In this document: positions 32,555 through 41,651 of the stretch, piece after piece
Layout of the letters: every line of letters begins with the position of its first letter
How positions within the stretch are numbered: position 1 is the first letter of the stretch
Source: Brenneria goodwinii
Lineage (GTDB): Bacteria; Pseudomonadota; Gammaproteobacteria; Enterobacterales; Enterobacteriaceae
DNA: 64,000 nt
Reading direction: 5' to 3'
Assembly: GCF_002291445.1 (NCBI RefSeq)
Contig: NZ_CP014137.1
Span: 1,488,001-1,552,000, forward strand
Made by a program: the position numbers and the translations under genes
Notes under the pieces: generated by a model
The model's input: only the letters and a program-made list of their open reading frames with translations
Databases searched by the model: none
What the model was told of the DNA's origin: nothing

Positions 32555-34009
32555 TTATGCCTGACGGCGTGTACGCCACATCGGCCGATCGCTGCCCAAC
32601 GGCGGCGTGGTGCCGAACCAACGGCAGGGCGTGGCGGACATATTCAGTACCGGCCCCAATGATTTCAGATCGCCGTAGCAGGTGTTTTCATCACATACCG
32701 CCAGCGACTCGAACTCTTCGGGAGCGAGCCGGCCCGGAGCGTCAGCGAAGTGCGTCACTAAACCCTGGCGCTGCAACAGCATCGCCGACTGACAAAGCGA
32801 CACCTGAACGCGGTAACTGCCGCCCTCGCGCGCGCGCCGCGCCAACGCCAGCATACCGCCGAACGTCGCCAGAAAACCGGTCAGAAAGTCGCACATAAAT
32901 ACCGGCGTCAGCTTGGGCTGACCGGCGCCGATCGCCAACCCGTGGGTATGACAAATACCGGTTACCGCCTGCGCCACCTGATCCCAGCCGGCCCGGTCGG
33001 CAAAAGGGCCGCCGGAACCGAAACAGTTGACGGAAATGTGGATCAAACCCGGCCGCATTTTCACCAGATCCTCGACGCCAAAGCCGTGCGCCGCCAGCCG
33101 CTCCGGCCGGTAGCCGTCGATAAATACATCGCTGCTCCGCACCAGCTCCGTCAGTTGGGCCGCCTGATCCGGCTGACGGAAATCGAGGAAACAGCTGCGC
33201 TTGCCGTGGCTGGTATCGCGCACGAATGCGGGAACCTGCGGCAGGTCGGGGGCGGTCACCATAAGTACATCGGCGCCGTGCTCGGCAAAACCGATGCCCG
33301 CCGTCGGGCCGGCCAGGATGCGCGTCAGATCGAGCACCCGAATGCCGGCGGCAGGTTGGTCGCCAGCGGGCAGCGGCTCCGGCTCGCCGTCGGCTATTTT
33401 GCTGATTTCCACCACCGGACGGGAAGCCAGATAAGCGCCGTGCGGGTGTCGCAGCCACTCTTCGGCTGTGCGTACCTTGCCCGCACAGGCCTGTGCCTCC
33501 GCTATCGCCTCTTCCAGCTCATCGGCGTTCCAGCGCCGCACGCCTGCGCTAATTGATTCCGGCGTGCTCTCGCATTGCAAAACGTCCAGTATACGCCGCT
33601 CAAGATGGGGCAGATTGGTATGCGGCAGCAGCCAACCGTCATCCGCCGTCCGCCACGGCTGCGTCAGCGACACCATGTGCTTGATGGCATCGGAAACCAG
33701 GATGGGTTGGAATACGCCGTTCTCGTCCCGGCGTAGCGTCATATCGCCGCCGCCCAGCGAGGTCGCCGCCGCCGCGCGGACGTCCACGGCGATGCGCTGA
33801 CGTTCGCCGGTGCGCAGTTCCCACAAGTCGTTGGCGGCGATGCCGCGTGCCGCCAGCGCCGCCGCCGCCGTTTCGCCGATGCGAAATGGCGTGGCGAAGA
33901 ACGGATCGCCGCCGGTAACGTTGACTTCGTCATCGGGCAGCGGCGCGCCGCCGCGAATGCTCATCAACTCGGCGAAGGCGCCGGATTGGGCGATAAATTG
34001 TTTACTCAT
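32555..34009 (-). CDS. CoA-transferase family III (CaiB/BaiF type)
   Basis: 484 residues. Family III enzymes move CoA between an acyl-CoA donor and a carboxylic acid through a glutathione-like aspartyl-CoA intermediate. Two halves are seen: a poorly conserved N-terminal part (about 1-220) and a typical C-terminal CaiB core with GIRVLDLTRILAGPTAGIGF, SSDVFIDGYRPERLAAHG and GLIHISVNCFGSGGP. It ends with the usual PLGSDRP segment, so the C-terminus is complete. It lies 91 bp after an ActP-like carboxylate symporter, which suggests uptake of an organic acid followed by CoA activation. The acid is unknown. Confidence 0.85.
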   Translation of the reverse strand: MSKQFIAQSGAFAELMSIRGGAPLPDDEVNVTGGDPFFATPFRIGETAAAALAARGIAANDLWELRTGERQRIAVDVRAAAATSLGGGDMTLRRDENGVFQPILVSDAIKHMVSLTQPWRTADDGWLLPHTNLPHLERRILDVLQCESTPESISAGVRRWNADELEEAIAEAQACAGKVRTAEEWLRHPHGAYLASRPVVEISKIADGEPEPLPAGDQPAAGIRVLDLTRILAGPTAGIGFAEHGADVLMVTAPDLPQVPAFVRDTSHGKRSCFLDFRQPDQAAQLTELVRSSDVFIDGYRPERLAAHGFGVEDLVKMRPGLIHISVNCFGSGGPFADRAGWDQVAQAVTGICHTHGLAIGAGQPKLTPVFMCDFLTGFLATFGGMLALARRAREGGSYRVQVSLCQSAMLLQRQGLVTHFADAPGRLAPEEFESLAVCDENTCYGDLKSLGPVLNMSATPCRWFGTTPPLGSDRPMWRTRRQA

Positions 34010-34100
34010 GCTGTGGTTCCCCTGGTGTTGGCGTCGGGCGGCGCGCAGACCGCCGGCGGGTTAATGGTGAACAATGGATGAAAACGACAACGGGCGCGGT

Positions 34101-35681
34101 TCAGGAGGCCTGCCGCTGCGTATATTGCATCGGGCGCCGTTCCAGCAGTGAAACCGCGATGGCTACCGTGAACGCCAGCGGCACGGTAATAATCGCCGGC
34201 GGATCGATGGGAAATGCCGGCGCGGCGTATCCCAGCACTTTTACCCAGATGGACGGCCCCAATATCGTGAGCGCCAGCGATGCAATCAGCCCCGCCGCTC
34301 CGCCCCATACCGCTCCGCGAGCGGTAAATCGCCGCCAGTAAATCGCCAGAATCAGCACCGGAAAGGTGGAGGAGCAGGAAATAGAGAACGCCAGGCTAAT
34401 CATGTAGGCAATATTCTGACCTTTGAACGCGATGCCCAGCAGCACGGCAATAACGCCCAACACCAGCACGGCGGCTTTCATGATGCGCATTTCGCGCTGC
34501 TCCGAGCCGGGTTTTCTGCCAAACAGGCAACCGTAGATATCATGGCTGATCGCCGACGCACCGGAAATGGTCAAACCGGCGACCACGGCCAGAATGGTGG
34601 CGAACGCCACGGCGGACAGGAAACCGAATAGGGGATCGCCGCCGAGAGTATAGGCCAGATGCAGCGCCGCCGTATTGGTTCCGCCGATTAACGTTCCGCC
34701 CGCATCGAATAACTGCGGCTGAGTACGCAACAGATAGAGAGCGCCAAAGCCGATGATAAAAATCATCGCGTAGAAACCATTCATAAAGATGGTGGCCCAC
34801 AGTACCGAGCTGCGTGCGGCGCGGGCATCGGGTACGGTGAAAAAGCGCATCAAAACATGCGGCAGGCCGGCCGTGCCGAGCATCAGCGCGATGGCAAGAG
34901 AAATGCCGGATACGGGATCGCGGGCCAGCGCCGACGGCAGTAGAATATTTTGGCCGGACGGATGGACGCCCACCGCGTCGTTCAGCAATTGATTAAAGCT
35001 GTAACCGGCGCTCTTCATGACCAGAAAACTGATGAACAAACAGCCGCCGATCATCAGCACGGCTTTGACGATCTGCACCCAGGTGGTCGCCATCATGCCG
35101 CCGAACGTGACGTATAGCACCATCAGAATGCCGACCAGCATAATGGCGTAAACGTAATCGATACCGAATAGCATCTGTATCAGTTGGCCGGCGCCCACCA
35201 TCTGCGCAATCAGATAAAACAGTACGATAATCAGCGAGGCGCAGGCGGAAAACACGCGTATCGCGCGGCCCTCCAGACGCGAACAGACGACGTCGATAAA
35301 GGTGAACTTGCCCAACCGCCGCATTCTGCCCGCCATCAGGAATACCACGATGGGCAGACCGGTGGTGTAGCCGATGGCGTATATCAGGCCGTCGAAACCG
35401 CTGGTGAACACCAGCGCGCACAGTCCGAGCAGCGCACCGGCGGACATGGCGTCGCCGGCGATGGCCAGACCGTTCTGGAAGCCGGAAATCTGGCCGCCGG
35501 CGTTGTAAAAGTCACTGGCGGTTCGCGTCCTTTTCGCCGCCCACCAGGTAATATACAGCGTAACGGCGATAATCAGCATAAACAGCGTGATAGCGGTGGC
35601 GCTGGCTCCCCGGGCGACGCCGGTATCCGCATGCGCTGAATTCATCGCCAGCAGCGAACAAAGAAAAATAAACATCTTCAT
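34101..35681 (-). CDS. Cation/carboxylate symporter, ActP-like (SSS family)
   Basis: 526 residues: a cleavable signal peptide (MKMFIFLCSLLAMNSAHA), as in ActP, then about thirteen membrane helices. Core sodium:solute symporter motifs include GLAIAGDAMSAGALLG, GTAGLPHVLMRFFTVPDA and VAFATILAVVAGLTISGASA. ActP takes up acetate and glycolate with a cation. The start codon overlaps the stop of the DUF485 gene by one base (TAATG), the same partnership as yjcH-actP. With the CoA-transferase rather than Acs next to it, the substrate is probably another short carboxylate. Confidence 0.88.
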   Translation of the reverse strand: MKMFIFLCSLLAMNSAHADTGVARGASATAITLFMLIIAVTLYITWWAAKRTRTASDFYNAGGQISGFQNGLAIAGDAMSAGALLGLCALVFTSGFDGLIYAIGYTTGLPIVVFLMAGRMRRLGKFTFIDVVCSRLEGRAIRVFSACASLIIVLFYLIAQMVGAGQLIQMLFGIDYVYAIMLVGILMVLYVTFGGMMATTWVQIVKAVLMIGGCLFISFLVMKSAGYSFNQLLNDAVGVHPSGQNILLPSALARDPVSGISLAIALMLGTAGLPHVLMRFFTVPDARAARSSVLWATIFMNGFYAMIFIIGFGALYLLRTQPQLFDAGGTLIGGTNTAALHLAYTLGGDPLFGFLSAVAFATILAVVAGLTISGASAISHDIYGCLFGRKPGSEQREMRIMKAAVLVLGVIAVLLGIAFKGQNIAYMISLAFSISCSSTFPVLILAIYWRRFTARGAVWGGAAGLIASLALTILGPSIWVKVLGYAAPAFPIDPPAIITVPLAFTVAIAVSLLERRPMQYTQRQAS

Positions 35682-35944
35682 TACTCTTTCTCCGTGACAC
35701 GGTTAGCGAGCGCCACATACGCGGCAGTTAATATGATTCCACTGACGATAACCAGCATTCCCAGAACAAAGGATAGCGGTGTGCCGGAATTTAAAAATTC
35801 CCGACCTAATAGCGGAACGTTAAAGGCACAAATAAGGATGAAGCTAAAAAAAATAATTATTTGCACGCAGGTAAATATCACCCCCATTAGCAACGATTCA
35901 TCTTTATCTGCTGAATCTGTTAATTGTGCAGAACTCTTTTTCAT
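35681..35944 (-). CDS. DUF485 (YjcH-like) small membrane protein
   Basis: 87 residues from the ATG at 35944, which has GGGAAAG upstream; an earlier ATG at 35962 lacks a ribosome site. Two hydrophobic helices (about 25-45 and 60-80) with the DUF485 pattern including FVLGMLVIVSGIILTAAYV and a charged end (ANRVTEKE). DUF485 proteins are the fixed partners of ActP-type symporters. The stop overlaps the symporter start, so the two are translated together. Confidence 0.82.
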   Translation of the reverse strand: MKKSSAQLTDSADKDESLLMGVIFTCVQIIIFFSFILICAFNVPLLGREFLNSGTPLSFVLGMLVIVSGIILTAAYVALANRVTEKE

Positions 35945-35962
35945 ACTGGCGCTTTCCCGCAT

Positions 35963-36516
35963 AATGAATGGAATGATTTATATCCGTTCGGCTTCAGGGG
36001 CAGACGCACTGGCCACGCTGAATTATTCAGGAGATATCCCCGGAAAGTTCCGTTGCGGCAAGCGTCATTGCCGCTTAGCCCGATACTAGCCAGCGGTAGC
36101 GATATGTAGAATCGATTAAATATGATGTGTGCAATCTGTTTTTTTGATGACGTAAATCCGGCTTATTTTTCTGCCCCGCATAAGTGCATTGCGCCCCAGA
36201 ATGGTTATCGATATTCACTAAGATCAGGCAGTTGGCGGATAGGTAGGTTGCAGCTCATCTTTCATTGCATAAAAGTGCAGGGCAATATACTGGTAATAAT
36301 GGGTTTTTTATTATTCTGTGAAATATTTTCTCTATATAAGGAAAATTGGCATAATTTATTCCAGCCAGCCGGCTTTGATAATGGGGAATATAAATAGGTT
36401 TTTAATAACTAAAAAATATAATTCAGTCGAACGATAATGCGGGAAATATGGGTTCCGGCGGATTTACCTGGTGCGTTACCGCCGGTCGTCAGGCCGCTTA
36501 CCAACCGAAACGGCCA
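35963..36516. other. AT-rich intergenic region
   Basis: About 550 bp between the DUF485 gene and the UvrA-like gene. It contains the promoter for the minus-strand symporter cluster and perhaps the terminator of the UvrA-like gene. A 91-codon plus-strand frame (36122-36397) has no convincing ribosome site or family resemblance. Nothing else is recognised. Confidence 0.5.
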
Positions 36517-38795
36517 TCAATAAAACCCTATAGAGGGCGATTCGTCAATATAACGCCGCAGTTCCTGACCGGTAATTGACCCGTTGGCCGTTAGAATTTG
36601 GCGCGACTCCCCGGCAAACATCACTTGCCCCCCGGCGTTACCGGCTTCAGGGCCAAGGTCGATAATCCAGTCGGCCGCCAGCATGGCGTCCAGCGCGTGC
36701 TCAACCATAATGACCGTAACCCCTTGCTTAACGAGAGATCTGACCAATGCCAGAAACAGGGTGATATCATTACCGTGCAGACCGGTGGTCGGTTCATCCA
36801 AAATCAAAATATCCAGCTTATCTTCAAGCCGCGAAGCAAGTTTCAATCTTTGCCTTTCCCCTCCAGACAATGTCGCCGTGGCGCGTCCTATTGATAAATG
36901 TCCTAATCCGACGCGAGACAGGCGTGTCAGCGCCGAGCCGATGGGTAAATCATTCGATGTCATAACCGCCGTTGCCTCATCGACCGACATGGCGAGGACA
37001 TCGGCAATGGTTTTTCTCTATAAAGGTAACTGAGCGCCTTCTGGTTAAAACCTGTTCCGCCGCACGCCTCGCACTCAGACAGGGTGCTGTCAAGGAAGGC
37101 GAGTTCAGTAGAGATGACGCCGTGGCCCCGGCATACCGGACATGCGCCCCGAGACGATGACGTGAACCAACTACGGCTGACGTGATTTTCCTGGGCGAAC
37201 CTGTCGCGAATACTATCCATAAATCCCATGTAGGTCGCGACGGTGGATGAGATGCTGCCGCGCACTGGCTTTTGGTCAATCAGCAACGCCGTGGGCGCTT
37301 GCGTGAGAATTTCCTGCACTAGAGAGCTTTTGCCCGAACCGGCGATGCCGGTTAACACCGTCAATAGACCACGAGGGATATCGACGGAGATCCCCTTCAA
37401 ATTATGCAGCCGCGCATGGCGTACGGCTATCGAGCCGCCTTGCGGTAAACGGGATTGACCAAAGGCGCGCGGCCTGCACAGGTAGCGGCTGGTTGGCGTC
37501 CCGCTGGCGAGAAAATTTTTCATCGGGCCGGCAAATAAGATTTGTCCTCCTTTTTCTCCTGGTCCCGGCCCCATATCGACAACAAAATCCGCAATGTCGA
37601 TTAAATCGGGATCGTGCTCCACCACCAGAACCGTGTTGCCTTTGTCGCGCAACCGCTGGAGTATGGCGGCCAGATGCCGGACATCACGTGGATGAAGTCC
37701 GGTAGACGGCTCGTCCATGATATAGGTGAAGCGGGTCAGAGAGCTATTGAGGTGTCGGACCATCTTGATACGCTGCGCTTCACCGCCGGATAGGGTGGGT
37801 GTGGGACGCGCTAATTGCAGATATCCCAGCCCCAGATCCAGCATGGTATCCAACAGCACGGTGAGATTTTCAATTGCCGGCGCGATCGCCGGCATATCCC
37901 AACCCTTTACCATGTCTGATAACTTGTCTATGGACAGGCGGCTGAGTTCATCAATGTTGTATCCGTTAATACGACATTTCAGCGCCGCGTCATTCAGCCT
38001 TGCCCCGCCGCATGCCGGACAGGTGGTTTGCCGAATAATTCGGGCAAGATCGTCAGCGTAACGTTTTTTGAATGTCTCATTATCATGGCCCAAAAACATG
38101 CGTTTAAAACGATGGACGATCCCTTCGTATTTTGCTGTCGCGTACCAGCCGGGGGGAGGGGATTGAAGCGGCGCCGGTTCTGCATAAAGCAACGTGTTCA
38201 GTTGTTCTGGCGTGTAGTCGCGCAGTTTCATATCAGGATCGAATAGTCCGGTGCGCTTATACCATTTCCAATACCAGGTGCCCGGCGCATAGCCGCGGAA
38301 GGTGAATGCCCCCTCGTTGATCGATTTATCAAGGTCGATAAGCTCATCAATATCAAATTCGCTGGCAACGCCCAGCCCCTTGCAGCGCGGGCACATACCC
38401 GTTGGATCGTTAAACGAAAAAACGGGCGAATAGCCAACGAAAGGAACGCCGGCACGAGAAAAAATAAGACGCAGTAGCGAAGAAGCATCGGTAGCGGTGC
38501 CGACAGTCGAGCGGTTATTGGTACCTATGGCTTTCTGATCGATGATGATAGCGGTAGAGAGGCCGGTAATCAGATCCACCTGCGGTATCCCCGCATGCGG
38601 AAGGCGGTTACGAACATAGCTTGGGTAGGTAAAATTAAGTTGCCGCTGAGATTCGGCCGCCAATACGCCGAATGCAAGCGATGATTTACCTGACCCTGAT
38701 ACGCCAGTAAAAACGGTAATTTGCCCTACGGGTATAGCAACAGAAACGCCTTGGAGATTATTCTGTGTTGCGTTAACGACTTTAATCCACTGCAA
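36517..38795 (-). pseudogene. UvrA-like ABC ATPase, frameshifted
   Basis: A UvrA paralogue of about 760 codons, of the type often labelled excinuclease or drug-resistance ATPase. The N-terminal 600 residues contain Walker A GVSGSGKSSLAFGVL, a zinc module (CPRCKGLGV), CPACGGARLND, the signature LSGGEAQRIK and a second Walker A GIAGSGKSSLVQ, then CPVCRGHG...CEACGGTGFN. The frame then breaks at a five-T run (37011-37015), and the last 157 residues (LSGGERQRLK, ILDEPTTGLHGND) continue in the next frame. One extra T there restores a continuous protein. The start is a TTG at 38795 with AAGGA 8 nt upstream. Either a real frameshift or a homopolymer sequencing error; unlike housekeeping UvrA (about 940 residues) it is short. 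Confidence 0.85.
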
Positions 38796-38963
38796 AACGG
38801 AGTCCTTTTCACCTTTTTCGTATCGACTAAGCGAAAGTGAAATGAAAATATACTTGGTTATTATAGGTTAAGAATTTCAGCCAATATGAATATTTATCAT
38901 TCAGCGTCCGTGCGGTTCTGTTGTCTGCAGCCAAAGAGGATAAGTAACCAGGTTTAACTTTAC

Positions 38964-38991
38964 GCGGCGCGCCGCTAAACCGGCGCGCCGC
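38964..38991. terminator. Strong GC hairpin after the porin-GH32 operon
   Basis: GCGGCGCGCCG (38964-38974), 6-nt loop, CGGCGCGCCGC (38981-38991): a perfect 11-bp stem 14 bp after the last gene of the minus-strand operon. No clear T-run follows, so it may work with Rho or protect the mRNA end. Confidence 0.55.
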
Positions 38992-39004
38992 GACAGCATG
39001 AAAA

Positions 39005-40033
39005 TCAGAAGTTGAAATCGGCTGACAACATATAGGACATGTTGATGGCTTTACCGCTGGTGACCCAACTGCCGGATTGTTTGTCATCCGACGCCTTCAC
39101 TTCCCCGGAAATATTGAATCGCTTACTTATCGGGTAGTTGGCGCCCAGCGCGACATATTTATAGCGGGTGTTCTGGAACACTTCGCCATCGTCGGGGCGG
39201 GCATTGTATTTGCGATAATGACCGATACCGCTGTGCAGGGTGGTGGTCAGGCTGTTATCCCAGTTGTGCCAAACGCCCACGCTGGTGGTCCAGTCCTGAT
39301 CGTTGATATTTCCCCACTGTTTGCGCTCCAGCTTGCCTTCGCTATAGCGGCTACGCAGCCAGACGCCGGTGCTGTCGGTAATGATGTATTGCAGACCAGG
39401 CTCAATTTCACTGGTGGTGACATCGGTATCATTAACCCAATCCGCGCCGGCCGAGCGTTTGTGCTGCAGATCCTGATAAAAATAGCTGAACATGGACAAA
39501 CGGTCGGTCAGGCGATAGGTTCCGTATAATTTGTACCGCACCTGCCAGCGTTCATTCAGCGATTCGCTGCCGACCAGCAGTTCCGCTCCCACGTCTCCCC
39601 GGCCAATCTGGTGATTGTAGCCAAAAATCAACTGGGTGCGCTGGGTCTGCTGCTCATATTTCTGGCTGGTAAAACTGCCCTGATATTCGGTTTCCCGGCC
39701 GTTGTAAAAAGCCAGATACCAGGAGGGAAGGCTATCGTGACGCAATACGGCCTGCGATAGAACGAAGTTATCCGATCCATCGTGCGTGGTGTTATTTTTC
39801 CAGTTGGTATCGGTAACTTCGAACTTGCTTTTGATATTGCCGTGTACCTTGCCGCCGTGGGCATAGGAGGATTGGGCGGTGGTCCACATAATTTCCTCGT
39901 CCAGATACGACCAGGGATTGACGCCAATAACCGTACCTTCATCATTACGCATGATGTCCATCGCCGCCTGACCGGTCATGGGTAAAACGGTAATGGCGAG
40001 CAGCGCCCATTTTTTAGAGATATTCGTTTTCAT
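39005..40033 (-). CDS. OmpG-family outer-membrane porin (1)
   Basis: 342 residues: signal peptide MKTNISKKWALLAITVLPMTGQA, then a beta-barrel pattern of alternating strands ending in a C-terminal phenylalanine (LSADFNF), the outer-membrane assembly signal. The segments GNIKSKFEVTDTNWKNNT and LRHDSLPSWYLAFYNGRE are shared in form with the second porin of this operon. OmpG-type porins are monomeric barrels that pass oligosaccharides. Third gene of the minus-strand operon, 58 bp after the GH32 lipoprotein, so it probably admits the sugars released by that enzyme. Confidence 0.82.
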   Translation of the reverse strand: MKTNISKKWALLAITVLPMTGQAAMDIMRNDEGTVIGVNPWSYLDEEIMWTTAQSSYAHGGKVHGNIKSKFEVTDTNWKNNTTHDGSDNFVLSQAVLRHDSLPSWYLAFYNGRETEYQGSFTSQKYEQQTQRTQLIFGYNHQIGRGDVGAELLVGSESLNERWQVRYKLYGTYRLTDRLSMFSYFYQDLQHKRSAGADWVNDTDVTTSEIEPGLQYIITDSTGVWLRSRYSEGKLERKQWGNINDQDWTTSVGVWHNWDNSLTTTLHSGIGHYRKYNARPDDGEVFQNTRYKYVALGANYPISKRFNISGEVKASDDKQSGSWVTSGKAINMSYMLSADFNF

Positions 40034-40091
40034 AAATAATTCCCTTGCGAAAAACTACCGCAATGCAGTGAGAAATAAGGCGACTCGGTAA

Positions 40092-41606
40092 TTAAAAATG
40101 CCGAATACGCAGATCGCTGGTATCGATATTGCTCTGGGGGGCGCTGATCGCCCATTTCTTGCCGGAAATATGGTACATGCGCGTACTAAAGGCGATATTG
40201 TCGTTGATGTAGAACACGGCAATGGAGTCCTCAATAATCACTTTCAGATTAATATTGTCGGATAATGGCGTTTCTATACCCATTTCCGGTTTGCGTTTGG
40301 GTAACTCATTTATTCCCGCGGTGTAAAAAAGCACTTTATTGGTTTTTTTATTAAATACGATATTCAGCGGCGCGTTCTGCGGTATATCGTCATCCATGCC
40401 AAAGCTGAAAATCGCGCCGTCGCCGTGAATAGGCAAATTACCGCTAATTTCGGTGGTGCCGGTTAACGGTGCGAATACCTGACTGCCGATCTCCCCAAAT
40501 GACGCGGCGCTGTTTTCATTCAATAGGGGACGCAGTTGGCTGGCCTGCGGCGCTTTCTGTGCGAATACATCCGTTATTTCCCGCGGCAGCCGGGTTCTTA
40601 GCTGGCCGCCGGCGTCCGCGGTTAGCTCATGGGCAATAAGATTGCCCGCCCAGTCGATATTGCCCGTATTCTCTTCGCCGGCTTTGGTTGGCACCCAGCC
40701 AAAAACGAATAGGCGCTGGTCTTTTTCAACCAATTTGCCCGCGTAGAGGCCGGCGCCGTCAAAATAGAAATTAGCGGGTTTAACGAAGGGACCGTTCGGC
40801 GACTCCGCCATGCGGTATTGCGTCAGGCGGTGCGGCCACTGGTCGCTAAAGCTGAGATACCAACGCCCGTTGAAATAGACCAGCGTCGGGCATTCCAGAT
40901 TGGCGTCATAGCTTGGCGTATCATTGCGGAACAGCACGCCTTCATCTTTCCAGTTAGCCAGATCGGTGGAGGTATATTTAACGATCACGCCGGTGCCATT
41001 CTGGCGGGTGGTAATCAGCATCCAGTAGCGTTGCTCTTCGGGAATATAGACGACGTGCGGATCGCGGAAGTCATTCCCCCGATATTCTTTACCCGGAAGA
41101 AAAGTATCCTTAGGGTGCTTGGTCCAGTTACGCATATCGCTACTGGTGGCGTGCATAATCGACTCTACCGGAAAAACATTCTGATTATGGGCGGTATACC
41201 AGGCGTGATAAGTCGCGCCGGCCTTAATGATCGAACCGGTGCCTAATAACAGCTCAGGGCTGTCGAGATCGTTAACATAAGGGATCACTTCCCCCAGGTT
41301 TTGGTAGTTATACAGATTATTGGTCGACAACAAATGGAAAGCGTGCACGCCCAGATCTTTGCCGCCGCGAATATCATTAAGATGAAAGATATAAAATTGG
41401 TTATTTTCAGCGTACGGCATCGGATCGCCGATATAAGAGCCGGGCACGCGAGGAAAAAAGGCATTGACTGCTTGGTGAACTTCAACGTGGGTTCCTTTGG
41501 CCGCCTGGTCTTGACTATCGCTTGAGGCGGATGCGCTACACGCGGTATTCAGCGAAGTCATTAAAACCAGCAAAATTGCCGTCGTAATTTTATTTGTTCC
41601 AAACAT
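40092..41606 (-). CDS. GH32-like lipoprotein, probable secreted fructosidase
   Basis: 504 residues with a type II signal peptide: the lipobox LNTAC puts the lipidated cysteine at about C23. A GH32-type five-bladed propeller follows, in diverged form: GDPMPYAENN in place of NDPNG, FRDPHVVYI for the RDP motif and LECPTLVYF for the EC motif, so all three acidic catalytic residues can be aligned. A C-terminal beta-sandwich ends near IRHF. The likely substrate is a beta-fructan or a sucrose-type oligosaccharide. It lies between two OmpG-type porins and under CscR-type operators. Anchoring in the outer membrane is inferred; the residues after the cysteine (SASAS) do not contain the inner-membrane retention aspartate. 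Confidence 0.8.
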   Translation of the reverse strand: MFGTNKITTAILLVLMTSLNTACSASASSDSQDQAAKGTHVEVHQAVNAFFPRVPGSYIGDPMPYAENNQFYIFHLNDIRGGKDLGVHAFHLLSTNNLYNYQNLGEVIPYVNDLDSPELLLGTGSIIKAGATYHAWYTAHNQNVFPVESIMHATSSDMRNWTKHPKDTFLPGKEYRGNDFRDPHVVYIPEEQRYWMLITTRQNGTGVIVKYTSTDLANWKDEGVLFRNDTPSYDANLECPTLVYFNGRWYLSFSDQWPHRLTQYRMAESPNGPFVKPANFYFDGAGLYAGKLVEKDQRLFVFGWVPTKAGEENTGNIDWAGNLIAHELTADAGGQLRTRLPREITDVFAQKAPQASQLRPLLNENSAASFGEIGSQVFAPLTGTTEISGNLPIHGDGAIFSFGMDDDIPQNAPLNIVFNKKTNKVLFYTAGINELPKRKPEMGIETPLSDNINLKVIIEDSIAVFYINDNIAFSTRMYHISGKKWAISAPQSNIDTSDLRIRHF

Positions 41607-41651
41607 GGTGATCTCTCTTACTAAAAGATTATTTTCATATGAGTGAATGCA

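Noticed and set aside
32742..33458. 238-codon frame inside the CoA-transferase gene
   Set aside because: Same strand, shifted frame, Arg/Gly-rich shadow; the CaiB core in the main frame is intact.
36122..36397. 91-codon plus-strand ORF in the gap before the UvrA-like gene
   Set aside because: No ribosome site, no recognisable domain and AT-rich random-looking composition.
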